Shown: positions 31,560 through 45,200 of the stretch, piece after piece
How positions within the stretch are numbered: position 1 is the stretch's first letter
Layout of the letters: every line of letters begins with the position of its first letter
Position numbers and translations under genes: made by a program
Notes under the pieces: generated by a model
What the model saw: only the letters and a program-made list of their open reading frames with translations
Database searches by the model: none
What the model was told of the DNA's origin: nothing
NCBI GenBank assembly: GCA_030272585.1
Contig: BSYQ01000003.1
Location: 5,332,001 to 5,396,000, forward strand
Origin: Bryopsis sp. KO-2023
Lineage: Eukaryota; Chlorophyta; Ulvophyceae; Bryopsidales; Bryopsidaceae
Length of the DNA: 64,000 bases
Direction: 5' to 3'

Positions 31560-33865
31560 TCAGGAGCCCCCTTGAGCCTCGATTAAGCAGTGCCGAATCA
31601 ATACTTTCACACGAGCGCAGGCCCCCATGCACAACTCCAGAGCTCCTCGAATTTCGCTGTTTGTCCATATTCCTGTCGTAACAACTTGCACCACCTGCAG
31701 CGAACAAAAAAGAGTATCCAAATCTATGTACACATGTCCAGATCTTGTATCACTCTTTTTCACATTTGTTAAGCTGGGCATCCACATACCATCCCCTTGA
31801 ACATTCACTGCTATCCACGAAACTTGCAACAAAATCAACCAAATATTATATCTCCCCCCCCCCAAAAAAAAAACAAAAACAAAACCAAACAGGATTACTT
31901 AAAGAAAGTCTCACTATGGACCAATGCAAACATCAAGTAAGGTCAATCTCGAAGCAAAAACCACCGCTCCACATGCACACCTCCAAGCTGGAAGGCAAGA
32001 GCGCCACCATCATCCCCCCCTCTTCAGCACGCTGCTCCTCTGCCGACGGATCCAACAGCAGCTTGTCCTCAACTCTGGACTGCAGACAGCATCAATCAAT
32101 TGACTTTCTCGATCACTGCAAGTCTGACTGTCATCAGGGAAATGTTTAAGCAGTTGTTTTTGGACTCACAACTTGACAGGCAGTTGCAAGATCCACCATT
32201 TCCACGCCGACTTGGGCCAGGGCTGCCGAAGCTGCGCAAATTAGAACAGGCAAATCCCCTCCACCGGATTCCAGAACCACTCCATACACATCCAAGCTGG
32301 ATTTCGGCAGTTGTTGCAACAGGACGGAAGGGTGCAAGGATGACTTCATCAAAGAGGAGGCTTCCTGGGGAATGAAATTTTGAACAATCGATTAGACCAT
32401 GATGCTTGAGATTGATTGGGGTTGTTATCTGGTGATGTCCAGCAAGCGGTTTGACTTGGGCGAAAAAAGAAATAACAGAAAACCTGAAAGAGGGGAAAAC
32501 TAGCCTTGATTTTTGATTATGAGTCAGTCTGCTTGATCAACATCCACTTTTTCATTCTTTGTCCATGAAACCATCGTCTCTATTGTCCAGCATCAAGGCA
32601 AAATTAGAACTGGCGGACAATTGACAACTGAACTTTGTGTGCATCCTGCACAAAAAAAAGTTGACTCACGATGGATATATTTGAAATGTTAAATCTGTTG
32701 ATTTGTTCCTTTACCCTGTCAATTTTGGATTCCTTGTAGACCTCACAAGTGAGCACACCCTCTTCGGAGAAACCTAATCTTTTGCCGGCTTGACGAGGGC
32801 CGTACCTATTTTTTATAATAAACATATATCCACATCAACAGTGGCTGCCAATTCATGGGTGCACTTTAAGCAACATGAGAATGGCCGAGATAAAATCTGA
32901 ATCGATGAAGAAGAGACTGCAAAAATGCCCAATGATAGGGGACCCCGTATTTATATATATTTAATTTTCTATTAATTTCAATGTCTGACAGGCTGACAAA
33001 AAGCTGATGAATATGTGCATGAAAAGCTGGAAAAAGTTCAAAACATTTTTCCCTTTGAATAGCAAGCATGTGGGTGAGTTTTTTTCCAGCCCGGCCAGCA
33101 GACGGAGAAAAAAAGTGTCAAATCCAGATAATGTATTATTTATTCATCTATGATTATTTTTATGGGCTGCGCAGGGGTAAAGCCAAAAAGCCAAAATGTC
33201 TGCTCAAAAACTGCCGAATAAGAAAAAGAAGCAAAATTTCTGGAGGGGAAAACTTACACTGCCACCATCACCTTGGTGTTTCCAAACTCTGCATAGGCAG
33301 ACCCAGATGCTTGACTCAAAACGCCAGTCTTCAAAACTGAAGGAAAGGCAGCCAGAAACAACACACACACACACACATTTCACAAGATCAAAACTTTTAT
33401 TTCAAATGGTTTCTGACATGCAGCACAGTGTTCATCAAGTGCGCTTCAAGATCCAAGGAAAAAAGTATTACAAAATGCGCAGGTCCTTCCGTTGTTTTAA
33501 TTTTAAGAAAACAGACATTCATGAAACAAAATTTGGGTTTTGGTTAAGGGATGCATGTGTTTCCAAACATTTCTCAGCGCTCCATCAAAACCTAAGCACC
33601 CATTTCTCAAACAATGACCCCATTTGGCTGCTGAACAATGCAGTAACCAAAACATCCACCAATGGAAAAGTAAGCGAAGCCCCTCTTCCTCTTCCCACTT
33701 GTTTACAGTGGAGAAGCCCCAGGAAAAAAAAAAAGAAAAAGAACGCCCTTGAAACGCTGGGAGAAGGGAAAAAAACTTACAGACACTCCTGAACTCCTCG
33801 AAGCCTCGTCCATTAGCTCTTTTTCCGTCCACAAGGACAGGCGTCCCCTTTTCGCTGTCAACCAT
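31560..33865 (-). CDS. MTR3: Exosome subunit MTR3 (RNase PH fold)
   Basis: A ring subunit of the RNA exosome, which degrades and trims RNA 3' ends. Six exons join in phase: 33865-33781, 33336-33258, 32805-32742, 32364-32170, 32079-31981 and 31694-31560 (218 aa). Exon 1 has VDGKRANGRG (family: DGR). Exon 2 has LSQASGSAYAEFGNTKVMVAV, the MTR3-type form of the G.TKV strand. Exon 3 has YGPRQ...FSEEGVLTCE. Exon 4 has the LDVYGVVLESGGGDLPVLIC core with AASAAL. Exon 5 has LLLDPSAEE. No basic phosphorolytic site is seen, as usual for inert eukaryotic subunits. The segment after TCE (about 15-25 residues in relatives) was not found, so a small exon may be missing. Confidence 0.85.
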
Positions 33866-33975
33866 GATGCTGTCCGTCCTGGAATGATACAGAAACGCTG
33901 GATTTCTGGACTTATCTCCTCTGCATTTGGGCGGTGGGTCGGCACCAAGGCGTCATTTCAACCTTGCAAACCGTC

Positions 33976-36900
33976 ATGCCTGTGATTTCGCTCGAGGTAA
34001 CCGACCCCCAGCGATTTGAGGGGGCGATTTTCATCCGTTGGTTTCCATCTGGCTGATCTGACGCTCTTCAGTGATTGTGGCAGAAGACGTCAGTTTTTGC
34101 CGGTTCCGTGGGGGTTTGGAATCTTGTGGCTCGTCTTTCTGTGAGTTCCTGGGCTTGTGGATTCAGATTGGCGGCTGCGGCGCTGGCGTGGCTTCAAAAT
34201 TCTGGGGGTTGATCGATCAATCGCTCCTTGAGGTCGATCGTGATGATGGCCACAAATCTCAGCTCGACTTGAAATGGCAGCGTGCTTTTGTTCGGAGCGA
34301 CTCACGGCAAAGGCTGCTCGCTCGGAGGCTCGTGATCGACAGTGATCCACGCTCAGTGAGGTTCCTGACGATTGTTTTTGACGACTCTTGCCACTGAAAT
34401 AAAAAATACAATGATCCTACAAACAGCCTCGCCATGGAAAGAAAGGAAAACCAAACAGAGGTTCTTCTGTTTTGAATATCGTTCCCAGGTCAATGATGTT
34501 GTGAATGTTTGACATGTTCAATGATTGTGGTGCCTGTCCAGGCTCCAAAAAAATCCCGGGCATTCGACTCCCAATCAATTTTGGGTGTGCCCAGCAAAAA
34601 ATCGGGATGTGGAAAAAACTGGTAGGTTGGCATCCTACCGTAAACCCAACAACCAAAACAAAACATTTCGTACATTTCGTAGAGTATTTAATGGGCTGAA
34701 CAGAAAGGCCATTAAAAAGAACTCAGATGCAGAGTGGGGTGGGGGAATTCCATCACCATTTTAATTTGTTCAGTGACGGCTTTTGTTGTTGAAATTCTGT
34801 CTGCTGTTTGATCAGGGCATCTGGATATAGTCTTCCCCGAGCAAACGAAAAGAGGAAAGGCAAATCCACAATGTTCGAAAAGCCGGCGTGGAACTCCAGC
34901 GCCAAAGTACCTCATGAGGATTTCAACCTGCAAGATAGAATTATGGATGGTACGACGCATATCGGCACTTCTGGTTTCAATATCAGATATGGTGCTGAAA
35001 TTTACCAAGTCTTGCCCCCCCCCCCAAAAAAAAAACCCAACAAAAAACAAGAAAAAAGTAATTGTTGTTGTTTTTTGGATGTTTCAGGCATCCGCAAGGA
35101 GGTCGAGGTTTGTACAGGAACTCCAGAATTTCTCCTGTGGCACAGTTTGGCTGGTGGAGTTGGAGGGGGAATGACAAGCTTCGTTTTGGAGCACCTTCGG
35201 GATACATATCCAAAAATGTACATCGCTAGCGCATCGTTCGGCTCCTTGGGGGCAGGTAATGGCTCTTTTTCTGAAAAAAATATCAAACCGAATAAATAAA
35301 TAAATAAATAACCCTAATGCTTTTTTTTTTTTTGCCTTGTTTCTGTTTCTGTTCTATTTCTTACACGGATTCGACAGTGTGAGGGCTTTTCGAAGCGAAA
35401 TGAGTGTCAGGGTGGTTTGCTGAGGATGAATTTTTTGATCTTCAATGCAGGATTCGACCCTATGCAGAAAATAAATTCCATAATGTGTCTGGGTTGGCTG
35501 CAAGCATATGTCGATTTGCCGATGCTCTTCCGTCCGGAAGCATTCGATCTACATCCAAGAAACGCCATCGCTTCCAAATCTTCACCTGATCTCGATTTAC
35601 CAGGGCTGAACGAAAAAATTGCCCAAGGAGTTGCTGGAGCCCTCTGGCCGCTCGATGTGGATGAGACGTTTGGTGGAAAATCCAGGATCAGTGATTTGGT
35701 AAGGCTTTTCCTAATTTTGTTGAAGAAAACTAAATTAAAAACTAATTAATTTTGTGAGGTGGTTGCTCCTGCATAATCTCAAATTGAAAACCACCGTTAA
35801 GTTTCATGGTTCAATGTGTGTTTGCGCTTTAATTTTTCAAGATGACTGTTTTCTTGTTTTCTTGTTTTCTTGCAGGTTACTGCTGTTTGTCCTGATGTGA
35901 GGACCAAATTTACCGAAGTGGGTTCAACCATGGTTTCTCAAATCGAAGGTCGCCCCGAAAGGAATCCATGGAAAAAAGCCCTCAGCCAAATTATCGATTC
36001 CTTCCCTAGGGGTGGTCCAGAAGCAAAATCGAAACCTGAGATCATGGGTGCAATGATTACCGCCAGATTGAAGTCTGGAAGGTAAGACTCAAGTTGTTAT
36101 TAATCAATCGGCCAACCCAGTCAACTCTGAAATCCAAACAACACAAACATACGATCCACCATCATTTCGACATTGATCTGTGTTCATTGTTTGTAAGGTC
36201 CAAAGGGAGCTACGAAAAGATTGACAAAACATCGGACCGGAAGGAAAATCTGCACACCTCCTCTCTCTCCAATCGATTTGGTGCAAGTTTGACCATGAAA
36301 TCAAAACAAGAAAGGAAGGGAAATCATTTGGGCGTGGAGCTCATGGAGCACCAGTTCACCAAATCGTTGAGATTGGATGTGGATATGTTGGAATTCAGAC
36401 AAGGATCGGCTTGCATTCCATCAATTCAAGAAACTAAGAGAAAGACGTGGTCTGGGTATCGAGGTTAGCTGCATTTTGCAACCCCTGTTCCTGAGCCCAT
36501 GACTCAGCAGGGATGCATTGAGCTCTGTGCTATGGAAATATTGTGGAATTAAAAAAAGATGGTGTGTTTGGGACAGGGGGAAGTCATGACGCAAAATCTG
36601 TAACGATTGTTGCAAATCTATCATCTTTTGCCGATTATGCCAGGAAGCTGGCAGCGAGCGGACAGTCTCTATGTCAGGCAGGAGCGTTTTTGCATTGGTA
36701 GGGCAGTGGGTTCACCAGATCCCACAGATCAAGCAGCCCATCATGAAGCCAGGAAACAATCAATGTGTGCATTTCTGGATTTTTGTCAGATTTCCCCGTT
36801 CCTGCGTCCAGTTTTATATTATCCATTGGCATGAAAGGCTGCCATCTGTATATGTCAACAAAGCCACCCATGAGGATGCCTCCACTCGGCTGGCTCTGAC

Positions 36901-37031
36901 TTGTCCTATAATCTGCTGTTGTGTTGATTAGGTATGAAGCCCAAGATATTTCCAAAGATGCCATCCTTGAAATGATCAACAGGATGGAAGCGGTTGCTGA
37001 CCAGTACAAGATGGCATCTTCATCCCCCTAA
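33976..37031 (+). CDS. Divergent tubulin-superfamily protein
   Basis: Nine exons join without phase error: 33976-33996, 34167-34360, 34816-34949, 35088-35255, 35451-35698, 35876-36081, 36198-36463, 36577-36697 and 36932-37031 (485 aa; tubulins are usually 440-475). The start MPVISLEIGGCGAGVASKFW matches the tubulin N-terminal nucleotide loop. LVIDSDPRSVR matches the VD.EP strand, and RIMDGIRKEVEVC the helix before the signature. The tubulin signature GGGTGSG is altered to GGVGGGM after HSLA. The end, GAFLHWYEAQDISKDAILEM, matches the FLHWY helix of tubulins. It differs from alpha, beta and gamma throughout. A zeta-, delta- or epsilon-type (basal body) tubulin is the likeliest reading, but the class is not established. 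The exon 7 donor and one weak donor (AG|GTTCCT) are provisional. Confidence 0.8.
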
Positions 37032-37657
37032 GCTGAAATCAGCAACTTGGAAGTTGCCTGGCAGCTGCCTGGGATACATGCTTCTATTCTTAGTTGGGAA
37101 CCAGTAGAAGGGACAGTGATGTCAAAATCTGTAGTGAATTATGCTTTTGTGAGCAAAAAATGCAAGGGGAAATGGACATCAAATGGGATAATTACAAGAA
37201 GATACCAGGCCTCCATATGACTACTCCTTGTCATTCACCCCCCCCCCCCTCCCTTGATTAAGATTTGAAAATTGAGGACTGCATCCCCTGGGATGGCACA
37301 GAAGCAGTTGAAGAAGCCATAGCTCTTCTGCCTCTGAGAACCCCACCAAGCCTTGACTGAGAATCACTGTCACAGAATTCCTTTCTCTGGCATCGACAAA
37401 TAGTCGACAGGCTCGTGGGAGGATTTGTTGCCCTACTGACATATTTTGTGAGTTAGGCAACCATCTCGGAAAGGGTTTCCTTTGTTTCATGCACAAATCT
37501 GGACATTGAAATCGCAAAGATGGCCATCCTTGAGAAGAATCGCTCTCCACCAAGGGACGGGGCATCTTTCCGAATGTACATTGTCCTGCTGTTACACCAT
37601 CATAAATGAACCCCGAGCATGTGTGACATTGTGTCAGTCAAAATCGCTCCAAAGGAA
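37032..37657. other. Intergenic between convergent genes
   Basis: Region between the tubulin stop and the F-box-like paralog stop. No coding sequence supported; it contains a C11 homopolymer near 37240. Confidence 0.45.
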
Positions 37658-38691
37658 TCACGTGTGGATCAGTGAACCAACAAAACCTCCCACCAGCCTG
37701 TCCGTCAGTTTTCTCAGAAAAAACACGGGGATCGGATTCATCAGCTCCGACCCTGCATAAAACACCAGGGGTTCCCCTTTTTCAAACATGAACTCTCTGA
37801 ATTGCTTGCACACTTTTCCACCATCGGACAACTCCTCATTCGTTTCCTGGGGAGCCCCTGGATGCTCATCATCATCCTCATCATCAGTCAAGTAGTCCGA
37901 AAACATCAGCCCCAAAGCAAGCTTTTCTCGTTTCGAGGAACACTCCATTTGAAAGGACATTGTCTGGAGTGAGGTTTTTTCCGGAGTCCCAGGGAAGGAT
38001 GATCGGGGTGAGATCGGAGTCACCCTCGCTGCCCATTCCTGGTGAGGCTTGAACTCTAGCCAGCTCTTTCCCAACGCTCAAGAGGGATTTGATCACTTTC
38101 AGCGTCTCCAGCGGAGACCCCCCTCCCAGAATATCTGCATTCTATGAACAAACAGAAGAGAATGAGACCATTTTCTCAAGTGTGAAACGAAGGAGTAATG
38201 GCAACTGAATCAGATTTGAGCTGTTGCCAAATTTAAAGGACACTTTTGGAATGCGAGCGTTATGATGAACATGTAGTCATGGTATGGCAAACGATGCATG
38301 TCACGCCTCCACCAGAAACTTCTGACGACCGCTGGCCGAAGAGGGCACCTTCCCTCACCGGTATCGTCATGAACCCTGCTTTCGTGCCGACGGGAAGCGG
38401 CTTGAAAGCGTAGTTCGTTTCCATATCATCGGGCACCCCATAGCTGTCATCCCAATAACAGTACCAGTCGTCTTCATAATCGTCGAAAAAGCAACCCGTT
38501 TCTTTCACTTCGGTCACGTCCACGCACTCCTCCAACAGTTTGCGATTAAAGTCGTCGCCAGCTCCGGCATCTCGCCAGCTTCGACAGACCTGCTTCGCGT
38601 GAAAGAAAGATTTCAGGTCGTGGAGCGCCGCCCTGCGGATGACTTGGGCAACGAAAGGGGAAGGCAACGCCCACGATATCAGACCGATCAT
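37658..38691 (-). CDS. F-box-like protein, copy A (frameshifted)
   Basis: Exon 1 is 38691-38359 (111 codons) and exon 2 is 38141-37658, after a TAG|AAT acceptor. Residues about 8-45 form an F-box-like helix set (LPSPFVAQVIRRAALHDL...KQVCRSW). The rest is a conserved domain shared with copy B at 45572-46611, ending FYAGSELMNPIPVFFLRKLTDRLVGGFVG. Exon 2 is 484 nt, one base off a multiple of three. The frame breaks after TPDNVLSNG and resumes in another frame at SKREKLALGLMFSD, while copy B is intact. It is a pseudogene, or there is an assembly indel or unseen micro-intron. F-box proteins usually link substrates to SCF ubiquitin ligases; the partner is unknown. Confidence 0.65.
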
Positions 38692-39148
38692 CGTTCGACC
38701 TCCCTGCGTCAACGGAACCCAACAAGGCGAGTGTGTTGTGAGCGTTGCGAACAGAGTTAGATATTTCAGCCGCTGTGCATAGATGGTGAAGGGAAGCTGG
38801 CGAATGTCTGACGCGCAGTCGCGGGGGTGGAGCGTACGACTGATCCTGGGCGCTCAGGCGACTCTGTTGCCAGAATTGAATGGGAAAAAAAGTCACCATT
38901 TACGCTTCAGACAGACCACTGCTGGCTCCACCCAGGACACGCGCACCGTCAAAACTATATCTGGTCGACCTTTGTTTTTGGGGACCGTTGCTTGAGACCA
39001 CCACACGACTTCTTCGTTTTTTCAAGCAGTTTGTCCCGTTCTCTTTTCGTGTTATTTTTACGGAGGCTTCCTTGAAGGGCAACATTAAAAAAAAGCTCGG
39101 AAAAAAAGAAAAAGTTGGAAGGGTATTCCCGGAGCTAGCTCAGCCACG

Positions 39149-42100
39149 ATGTATCGCGAGGGCGGTTCCAATCGCAGGAAACAGGAGTTCAAGAAGGGAG
39201 TCGATGCCGAGGAGGGGCGTCGGAGGCGGGAAAGCAATATTGTTGCGTTGAGGAAGAATAAGCGAGATGAAAACTTGCAGAAAAAGCGAATGACCAACAT
39301 GGACCGACCCGCCGAGATGGCGGACTACAGCAGTTTCAGCCCTTCCTTGAGCCAGCAAGCGGTGCGTTCGAATGTCGAATCCCCTCGAGTTGCGACGCGG
39401 GGAGGAGGAGGGGGAGGGGGGTTGTTGGAGTCAGTTGACTGCGATTGATTCTTCTTTTCGTATACGTCCTGGTCGGAATTGTTTGGTTTACTGTGCAATT
39501 GTTTTTCTGCAGTTGAATGAGCTGCCTGCGATGGTAGCAGGAGTCTGGTCTGAAAATTCGGCAGAACAGTTCGAAGCTACACAGAAGTTCAGAAAGCTGC
39601 TATCAATCGGTAGGGCGCCCGGAGATCCGTGACTAAGTTTACCCGTTGCGTGCCTTTGGATGGGGGACCAGGGTTTCCTCGAAATCAATTGGTTTTTTTA
39701 TGGCACTTGGTTTCGTTGTGCGTGTCAATCACTTCGATTTTGTTAAGCGCGAGTTTTGCCAGCTTTGCCCTGTTGACAACAGCTCCTTTTTTTTTCCGTA
39801 CAGAGCGAAATCCTCCCATCGACGAGATTATCAAGCAAGGTGTGATCCCGCGCTTCTGTCAGTTTCTTGAGCGCCACGAGTACCCGAAGCTGCAGGTAAC
39901 CAATCTCCTTTTCTTTTCTTGTTTTGAGTATCGCCAGTCCTGTCTTTTTTTTTGCCTCCCATCTACTGCAGTAGTGAGGCATGCCGGAGGGGTAGCGCTG
40001 AACGCGCGCCGGGTTCCTGCAAACATGACTGTTTCGCGCCAGTCCTGAATCGTTTTCTGTTGCACTTTTCTTTTTCTGAAGTTCGAAGCGGCTTGGGCCT
40101 TGACCAACGTAGCTTCTGGCACTTCGGAACATACCAAGGTGGTTATCGACAACAACGCCGCGCCAATCTTCGTCCGACTCCTGTCATCGCCTTGCGATGA
40201 CGTCAGAGAGCAGGTAACCTAACCCAATCCCGAAAAAGTTCAACACTGCCGCAATACCTTTCCACCTTGCCCTCGCCCACAAAAAAAGATTCTTCTTAAA
40301 AAAGCAACAAGGGAGGACGCCTTCTGCTCAACTTTTGTCTCTCGTCTCTAATCTTATGTTTTAAGAAAAACATGGTTTCGTTTGTTTTTTCCTTGTATTT
40401 TTTTCTGTCGGGAGGGAAGCTTGGGGTTTTGAGGAGGGCTTCTCACAAAAGAAGAAGGCTCTCTTTTTTTTGTCTCTTTCTTTCTCACTCGGTCTCTTTC
40501 TGTATTTCTCTCTTTATGTTTTTTCTTTTCGTTTTGTCCAGGCTGTCTGGGCGTTGGGGAACATCGCTGGTGATGCTCCTCGGTGTCGAGATTTAGTGCT
40601 GAGGGAGGGTGCTCTCTGGCCATTGTTGGATCAGCTCAAAGAAAGCTCCAAAATTTCTATGCTCAGAAATGCAACATGGACACTTTCCAACTTCTGCAGA
40701 GGAAAACCACAGCCAGACTTCGAATTGGTAAGTGTTATACTCTTATATTTCTGTTTCAACTGCTTTCTTTTCCTATGTCTTTTTTCGGGGGGGGGGGAGT
40801 ATTAAGGATATTCTTTAGTTCATCAACAGAATATGTGGTATATATATTTTTGTTTTTTCATGAAAAGTCCTGAAATTCTTTTTTTAATATTTTTTTATTT
40901 AATTCTGAATGTACGTATTTCTTGAAAGTGTTTGTTGGGCAAAAAAAAGCACGCTTCAGTGGTGATTAAATTGCTGCAAATATCTTTTTTTTTTCCAACA
41001 GACCAAGAATGCACTGCCTGCTTTGGCTCGCCACATCCACAGTTCTGATGAAGAAATTTTGACCGACGCCTGTTGGGCTCTGTCCTACCTATCTGATGGC
41101 ACCAATGACAAAATCGACAAAGTCATTCAGTCTGGAGTTGCCCGAAGACTTGTGGAGCTCCTCATGTGAGTCTGACTCAGTGCCGCATGTCTTACAAACT
41201 GGCTAGTTTTCAGCCGGAGGGCAAATTCGACGTCTCTGAAGCGCCATATAACTGTTTTTGGAGAAGAAAATGTGTTTTAAATAATAACAATCAAAAACAA
41301 TTGTTTTTAAATTTCTCTGATGTTAATTTCAATTTTCAGGCACCCATCTGCTTCTGTTCTTGTACCTGCCCTCCGCACCGTGGGCAATATCGTCACTGGA
41401 GATGACCAGCAAACCCAAGTGATTATCAACTGCGGGGCCCTGTCTTGCCTGTTGAACCTCTTGACCACCTCGCACAAAAAGAGCATCAAAAAGGAGGCGT
41501 GCTGGACCATTTCCAACATCACAGCTGGAACCAAGGAGCAGATTCAAGCAGTGATCGACAGCAACATAATCCCACCGCTCATCCATCTGCTGTCGACGGC
41601 TGAGTTCGACATCAAGAAGGAGGCCGCCTGGGCCATCAGCAATGCCACGTCTGGTGGAACCCCCGATCAGATCAAATTCTTGGTCAGCCAGAGCTGCATC
41701 AAACCCTTGTGCGATTTGCTGACCTGTGCCGATCCAAGGATTGTCGTGGTTGCGTTGGAGGGTCTTGAAAACATCCTCAAGGTGAGTCGATCACGATCGT
41801 ATTTTTTTTCCTCCTTTTTTTCCTTGTTCTAGCCCCACTTTCAAACGCTTTTTCTTTCACAGAGGTGGGCTGCTGAATCACCAAAAGCTTCGACCTTGAA
41901 AAAATGTATGTGTGAGAAAGTGTGACATGGTCAGACACATGAGAAAATTTGTGAGAGAAAGTGTGACTTGCTCAGATTGGTGAAGATGAGAAGGCCACGA
42001 ATGGGAATGTCAATCCTCTTATCCAACACATCGAGGATGCCGATGGTTTGGACAAGATCGAGCACTTGCAGGAACACCAGAACGAGGAGATCTACGAGAA

Positions 42101-42242
42101 AGCTGTGGGCATTCTGGAAGCCTATTTTGACCTCGAGGAGGAGGAGAATGTCGTCCCCGCTATCGAAAACCAAGGGACCTATGGATTTGGTAACGGAGCT
42201 CCTCCGGCTGCCCCACAGGGTGGGTTCAATTTCGGAATGTGA
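39149..42242 (+). CDS. Importin subunit alpha
   Basis: A nuclear import adaptor that binds NLS cargo and importin beta. Eight exons are in phase: 39149-39361, 39513-39609, 39804-39895, 40082-40213, 40542-40727, 41002-41165, 41340-41781 and 41976-42242 (530 aa, normal length). Exon 1 encodes the basic IBB domain ([16 protein letters not shown]). The following exons encode armadillo repeats with the NLS-binding WxxxN pairs visible ([66 protein letters not shown]). The acidic C-terminus ends GGFNFGM. Most donors are GTGAGT or GTAAGT types. No anomalies. Confidence 0.95.
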
Positions 42243-45200
42243 GAAAAAACGAAATCGAAAGGGAAAAAACATCCACAAAAGGCAGCGTTCCGACATTTAT
42301 AAAAAAAAAAAGAAAGAAAAATGAAGAGTTGAAAAAACGTGGGGGAAAAAGGGGGAGGAAAGCAAACAGTAGTATGTGTCGATGTCTGGTCTGGTCTGAT
42401 CCGCGTGATGTCAAAATCTTGCATGCATGATGGGGGGTGGCTTCTGGCAAACTCGATGGATTTTTAAAAGGAGTTGGGGTGGCTGTTTACGTTTGTTGGA
42501 AACCCTGCTACAGACCGACCCTGCCCTTCTAAGTCGACGATCAGAGGATTTTGAATGGAACGAAAAGAACAGAAAATGAGTGTGAGGAAAAAAGAGGGGG
42601 GGGAGGTTGGGGAAAAGAACCCGAAAAAAGGAAGCTTTGAAAGAAAAAAAAAGATATCGCATGCTGGTCCAGGATGAGTTGCTGGTCGAACAAGGGTTTC
42701 GAAAACACACAACACCCCTTCTCTCGACTTTTGGCTTGGGTTGGGTCGTCTTTTTTTTTTTTTTTGCTTTTCCTTGTCACTCTCCAAACGGTCTTCTTCC
42801 TCATGTGTTGTCGCCTTTTTTTCACGTCGACTTTTTTGATGGTCTGGTGGCTTGAGTCTTTTTCTCTTTGGTGATGGTCTTTGGTCTTTTGGTCGTGGTC
42901 TTCGTTGTGGTCTTGGTCTTCTTTTGTGTTTGTCGAATTTGTGATCTTTCGCTGGCGGCGGTGGTGGTGGTGGTGTTCACAAAATCGAGATAAATCAGGG
43001 AAAAAAAAAAGGAAACATTTCGTGGAGAGGTTTTTTTTTTTGGGGGGGGGGGGAGGAGGGAACAATGGGGTGAACAAGGGAAGAAAAAAAAGTGAGAGAG
43101 AGTGAAAAAAAAAGGAAAAGAAAACGATGTGTGGTGTGTTGTGATTGTGGTGGAGTGTCTTTCGCCGGATGCGTCGGTGTACAGTAATTTTGTAACGTCC
43201 AAGTGCAGGGTCAAAACTTGATATCTTTTTTTTTTCTTCTTCGACTTTTCCATTTTCCTTTTCCTCGTCTTTGCCCAAAAAAGAGAAAAAAAAATGGAAA
43301 AAGAAAAGAAAAAAAAATCCACAGCGATGCTCAAACGTATTGTACACGTGTGTGTGTGTGTTGAAAGAAAAAGTGTTTCGTAGAAGTGTGCTTTGTACAT
43401 GGTCTGCAGACGTCTCCGTTCAAAAGGAAAAACTGATTGAATCCAATACGAGAAAATTTGCTTTTCGAAAATAGAAAGGGAAAGGGGAAAAAAAAGAAGC
43501 ATTTTGTTGCCGCATTTTGTTTTCTCATTTTTTGTTTTCTTAATATTTGATATCTTTTCTTTGTCTCATTTTTCTTTGGTAGTGGGGAACACAAAAAATC
43601 TTTGCAAGGAGATAAAAAGACAAAAAAAAAGAAAACAAATATGGGACCTATATTAGAATGGAAAGGAGTGTGGAGGTGCTCAGTAGCAAAATGGATCGAA
43701 TATCGATTTTCCTGGATTTCTTTCGAATTTCTCGTTTGCTTGTTTTTTTTTCTTTCTGTCTTCTTCTCGGGACCTTGGATGTGTCGCTATGACTCATTTT
43801 CAATTTCCCTTTTCTTTCTTGAAGTCATGTACATATCTAGGTTTTTCCCCGGGCAGGTTCTTGAAAAATCGGACAATTAGCATGTGGATGGACTATTAAG
43901 TACTAGGGGGAGTGCAGTTGAACAAATGAGTCGGATTGGTATGGGGGCTGGCTCCACAGTGTTCAAATACAGAGGGTAGGGGGAAAAAAGAAAATTACAC
44001 GGAAAGGAAATTATACAGGGAAAAACAAGGACAGAGAGTATTTTATTAATTGTTTTGAATTTTATTTTCCCCGAGATCTGGCAATGTCTGTCCGGCCAGA
44101 GGGCCAGATATATATATATATACATACATTTTTTCTTGTTTCTTTTCTTTTTTTTCTTTTCTTATTTTAACTTCAAAATGTCATAAGGAGAATATAATGT
44201 TTTTCGGTGGAAAAGAGTGTCAAGATAGAGTGTGAAAGTTGAGTAATCTGTTTGGAGGGAAAAATATTATGGTTTTTTTAAAACAGGCACATTTTCAGAC
44301 GGGTGATATTTGATTTCGTTTTGGTGCAAGACCCCAGGGAGGGGAAAAAAGAAAACTGATGAGGCAGAGTGAGCTATATATATTTTTCATTTCTTTTTTT
44401 TTTCTTGCTTTTCCTTAATTACCTTCGAACAAAAAAAAAAAAAAAAAAAAAAAACTTGGGTGTGCGGTCTGGGAAATCTATTGGATTCTACATCAGCTTG
44501 TGGAAAAAAAAAGAAAATATTGGGACAGGTTCGAGGGCGAAAGAGTCTGCCATTTTTATGTCGATGTTTTGGGAGTGTAGAAAATGGAGGCAAAACACAA
44601 GAAAAGAAAAAAAGATCGACCTTTGCGTTTGGAGCTGCACAAAGGCGGAGAAGACCGTGTCTTGATGTTTTGACATTTAATTTCTTTCTGGTCAGAAATC
44701 TGGTGTCTATTTTTTTTTATCCTTATGCTGGAGGTGCATGCATACAAGAACTATTTTTAGTTGCTATGAGTGAAGACAGAACCATGCTGGTTGTGTCGAT
44801 CCACCGTGGAAAAAGAGATCAGGAATTGTCATTGCATTGCGATTGTTTTGTTGAACTGAGGTGGCCTCCAGAAATTCTCGTGCTGTGGCTGGACGTGCTG
44901 AAATCCATTTCTTCGTCAGGAAAGCCCAGAGTATTTGAATTTCTTGCTCGGAATGTGCACCCACTGTGCACCCACATGTGCACGCACTATATCTTGCATC
45001 TTGGTACCTGTTGAAGATATGGGACCAATTTTATAGTACCATCGCACCCCCACTGATTTTCTAATATACTGCTGTGCTTGTGTGTGGATTTGGTCCAGAA
45101 AATGCAGTGCAGTCTGCTGATAAGAACACATGAACAGACGGAAGACAGTCGCAGACTCGAAACTTCAACAAAACTTCTTGCATGAGCATGGCAAGACCCA

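Noticed and set aside
33196-33792. Plus-strand 198-codon frame
   Set aside because: Overlaps MTR3 introns and exons on the other strand; no motif support.
42541-43347. Minus-strand 268-codon His/Lys/Phe-rich frame
   Set aside because: Homopolymer-driven, low complexity, no splice sites or motifs.
44460-45014. Plus-strand 184-codon frame
   Set aside because: Starts in an A-run, changes composition abruptly and has no recognisable domain or supporting exon structure.
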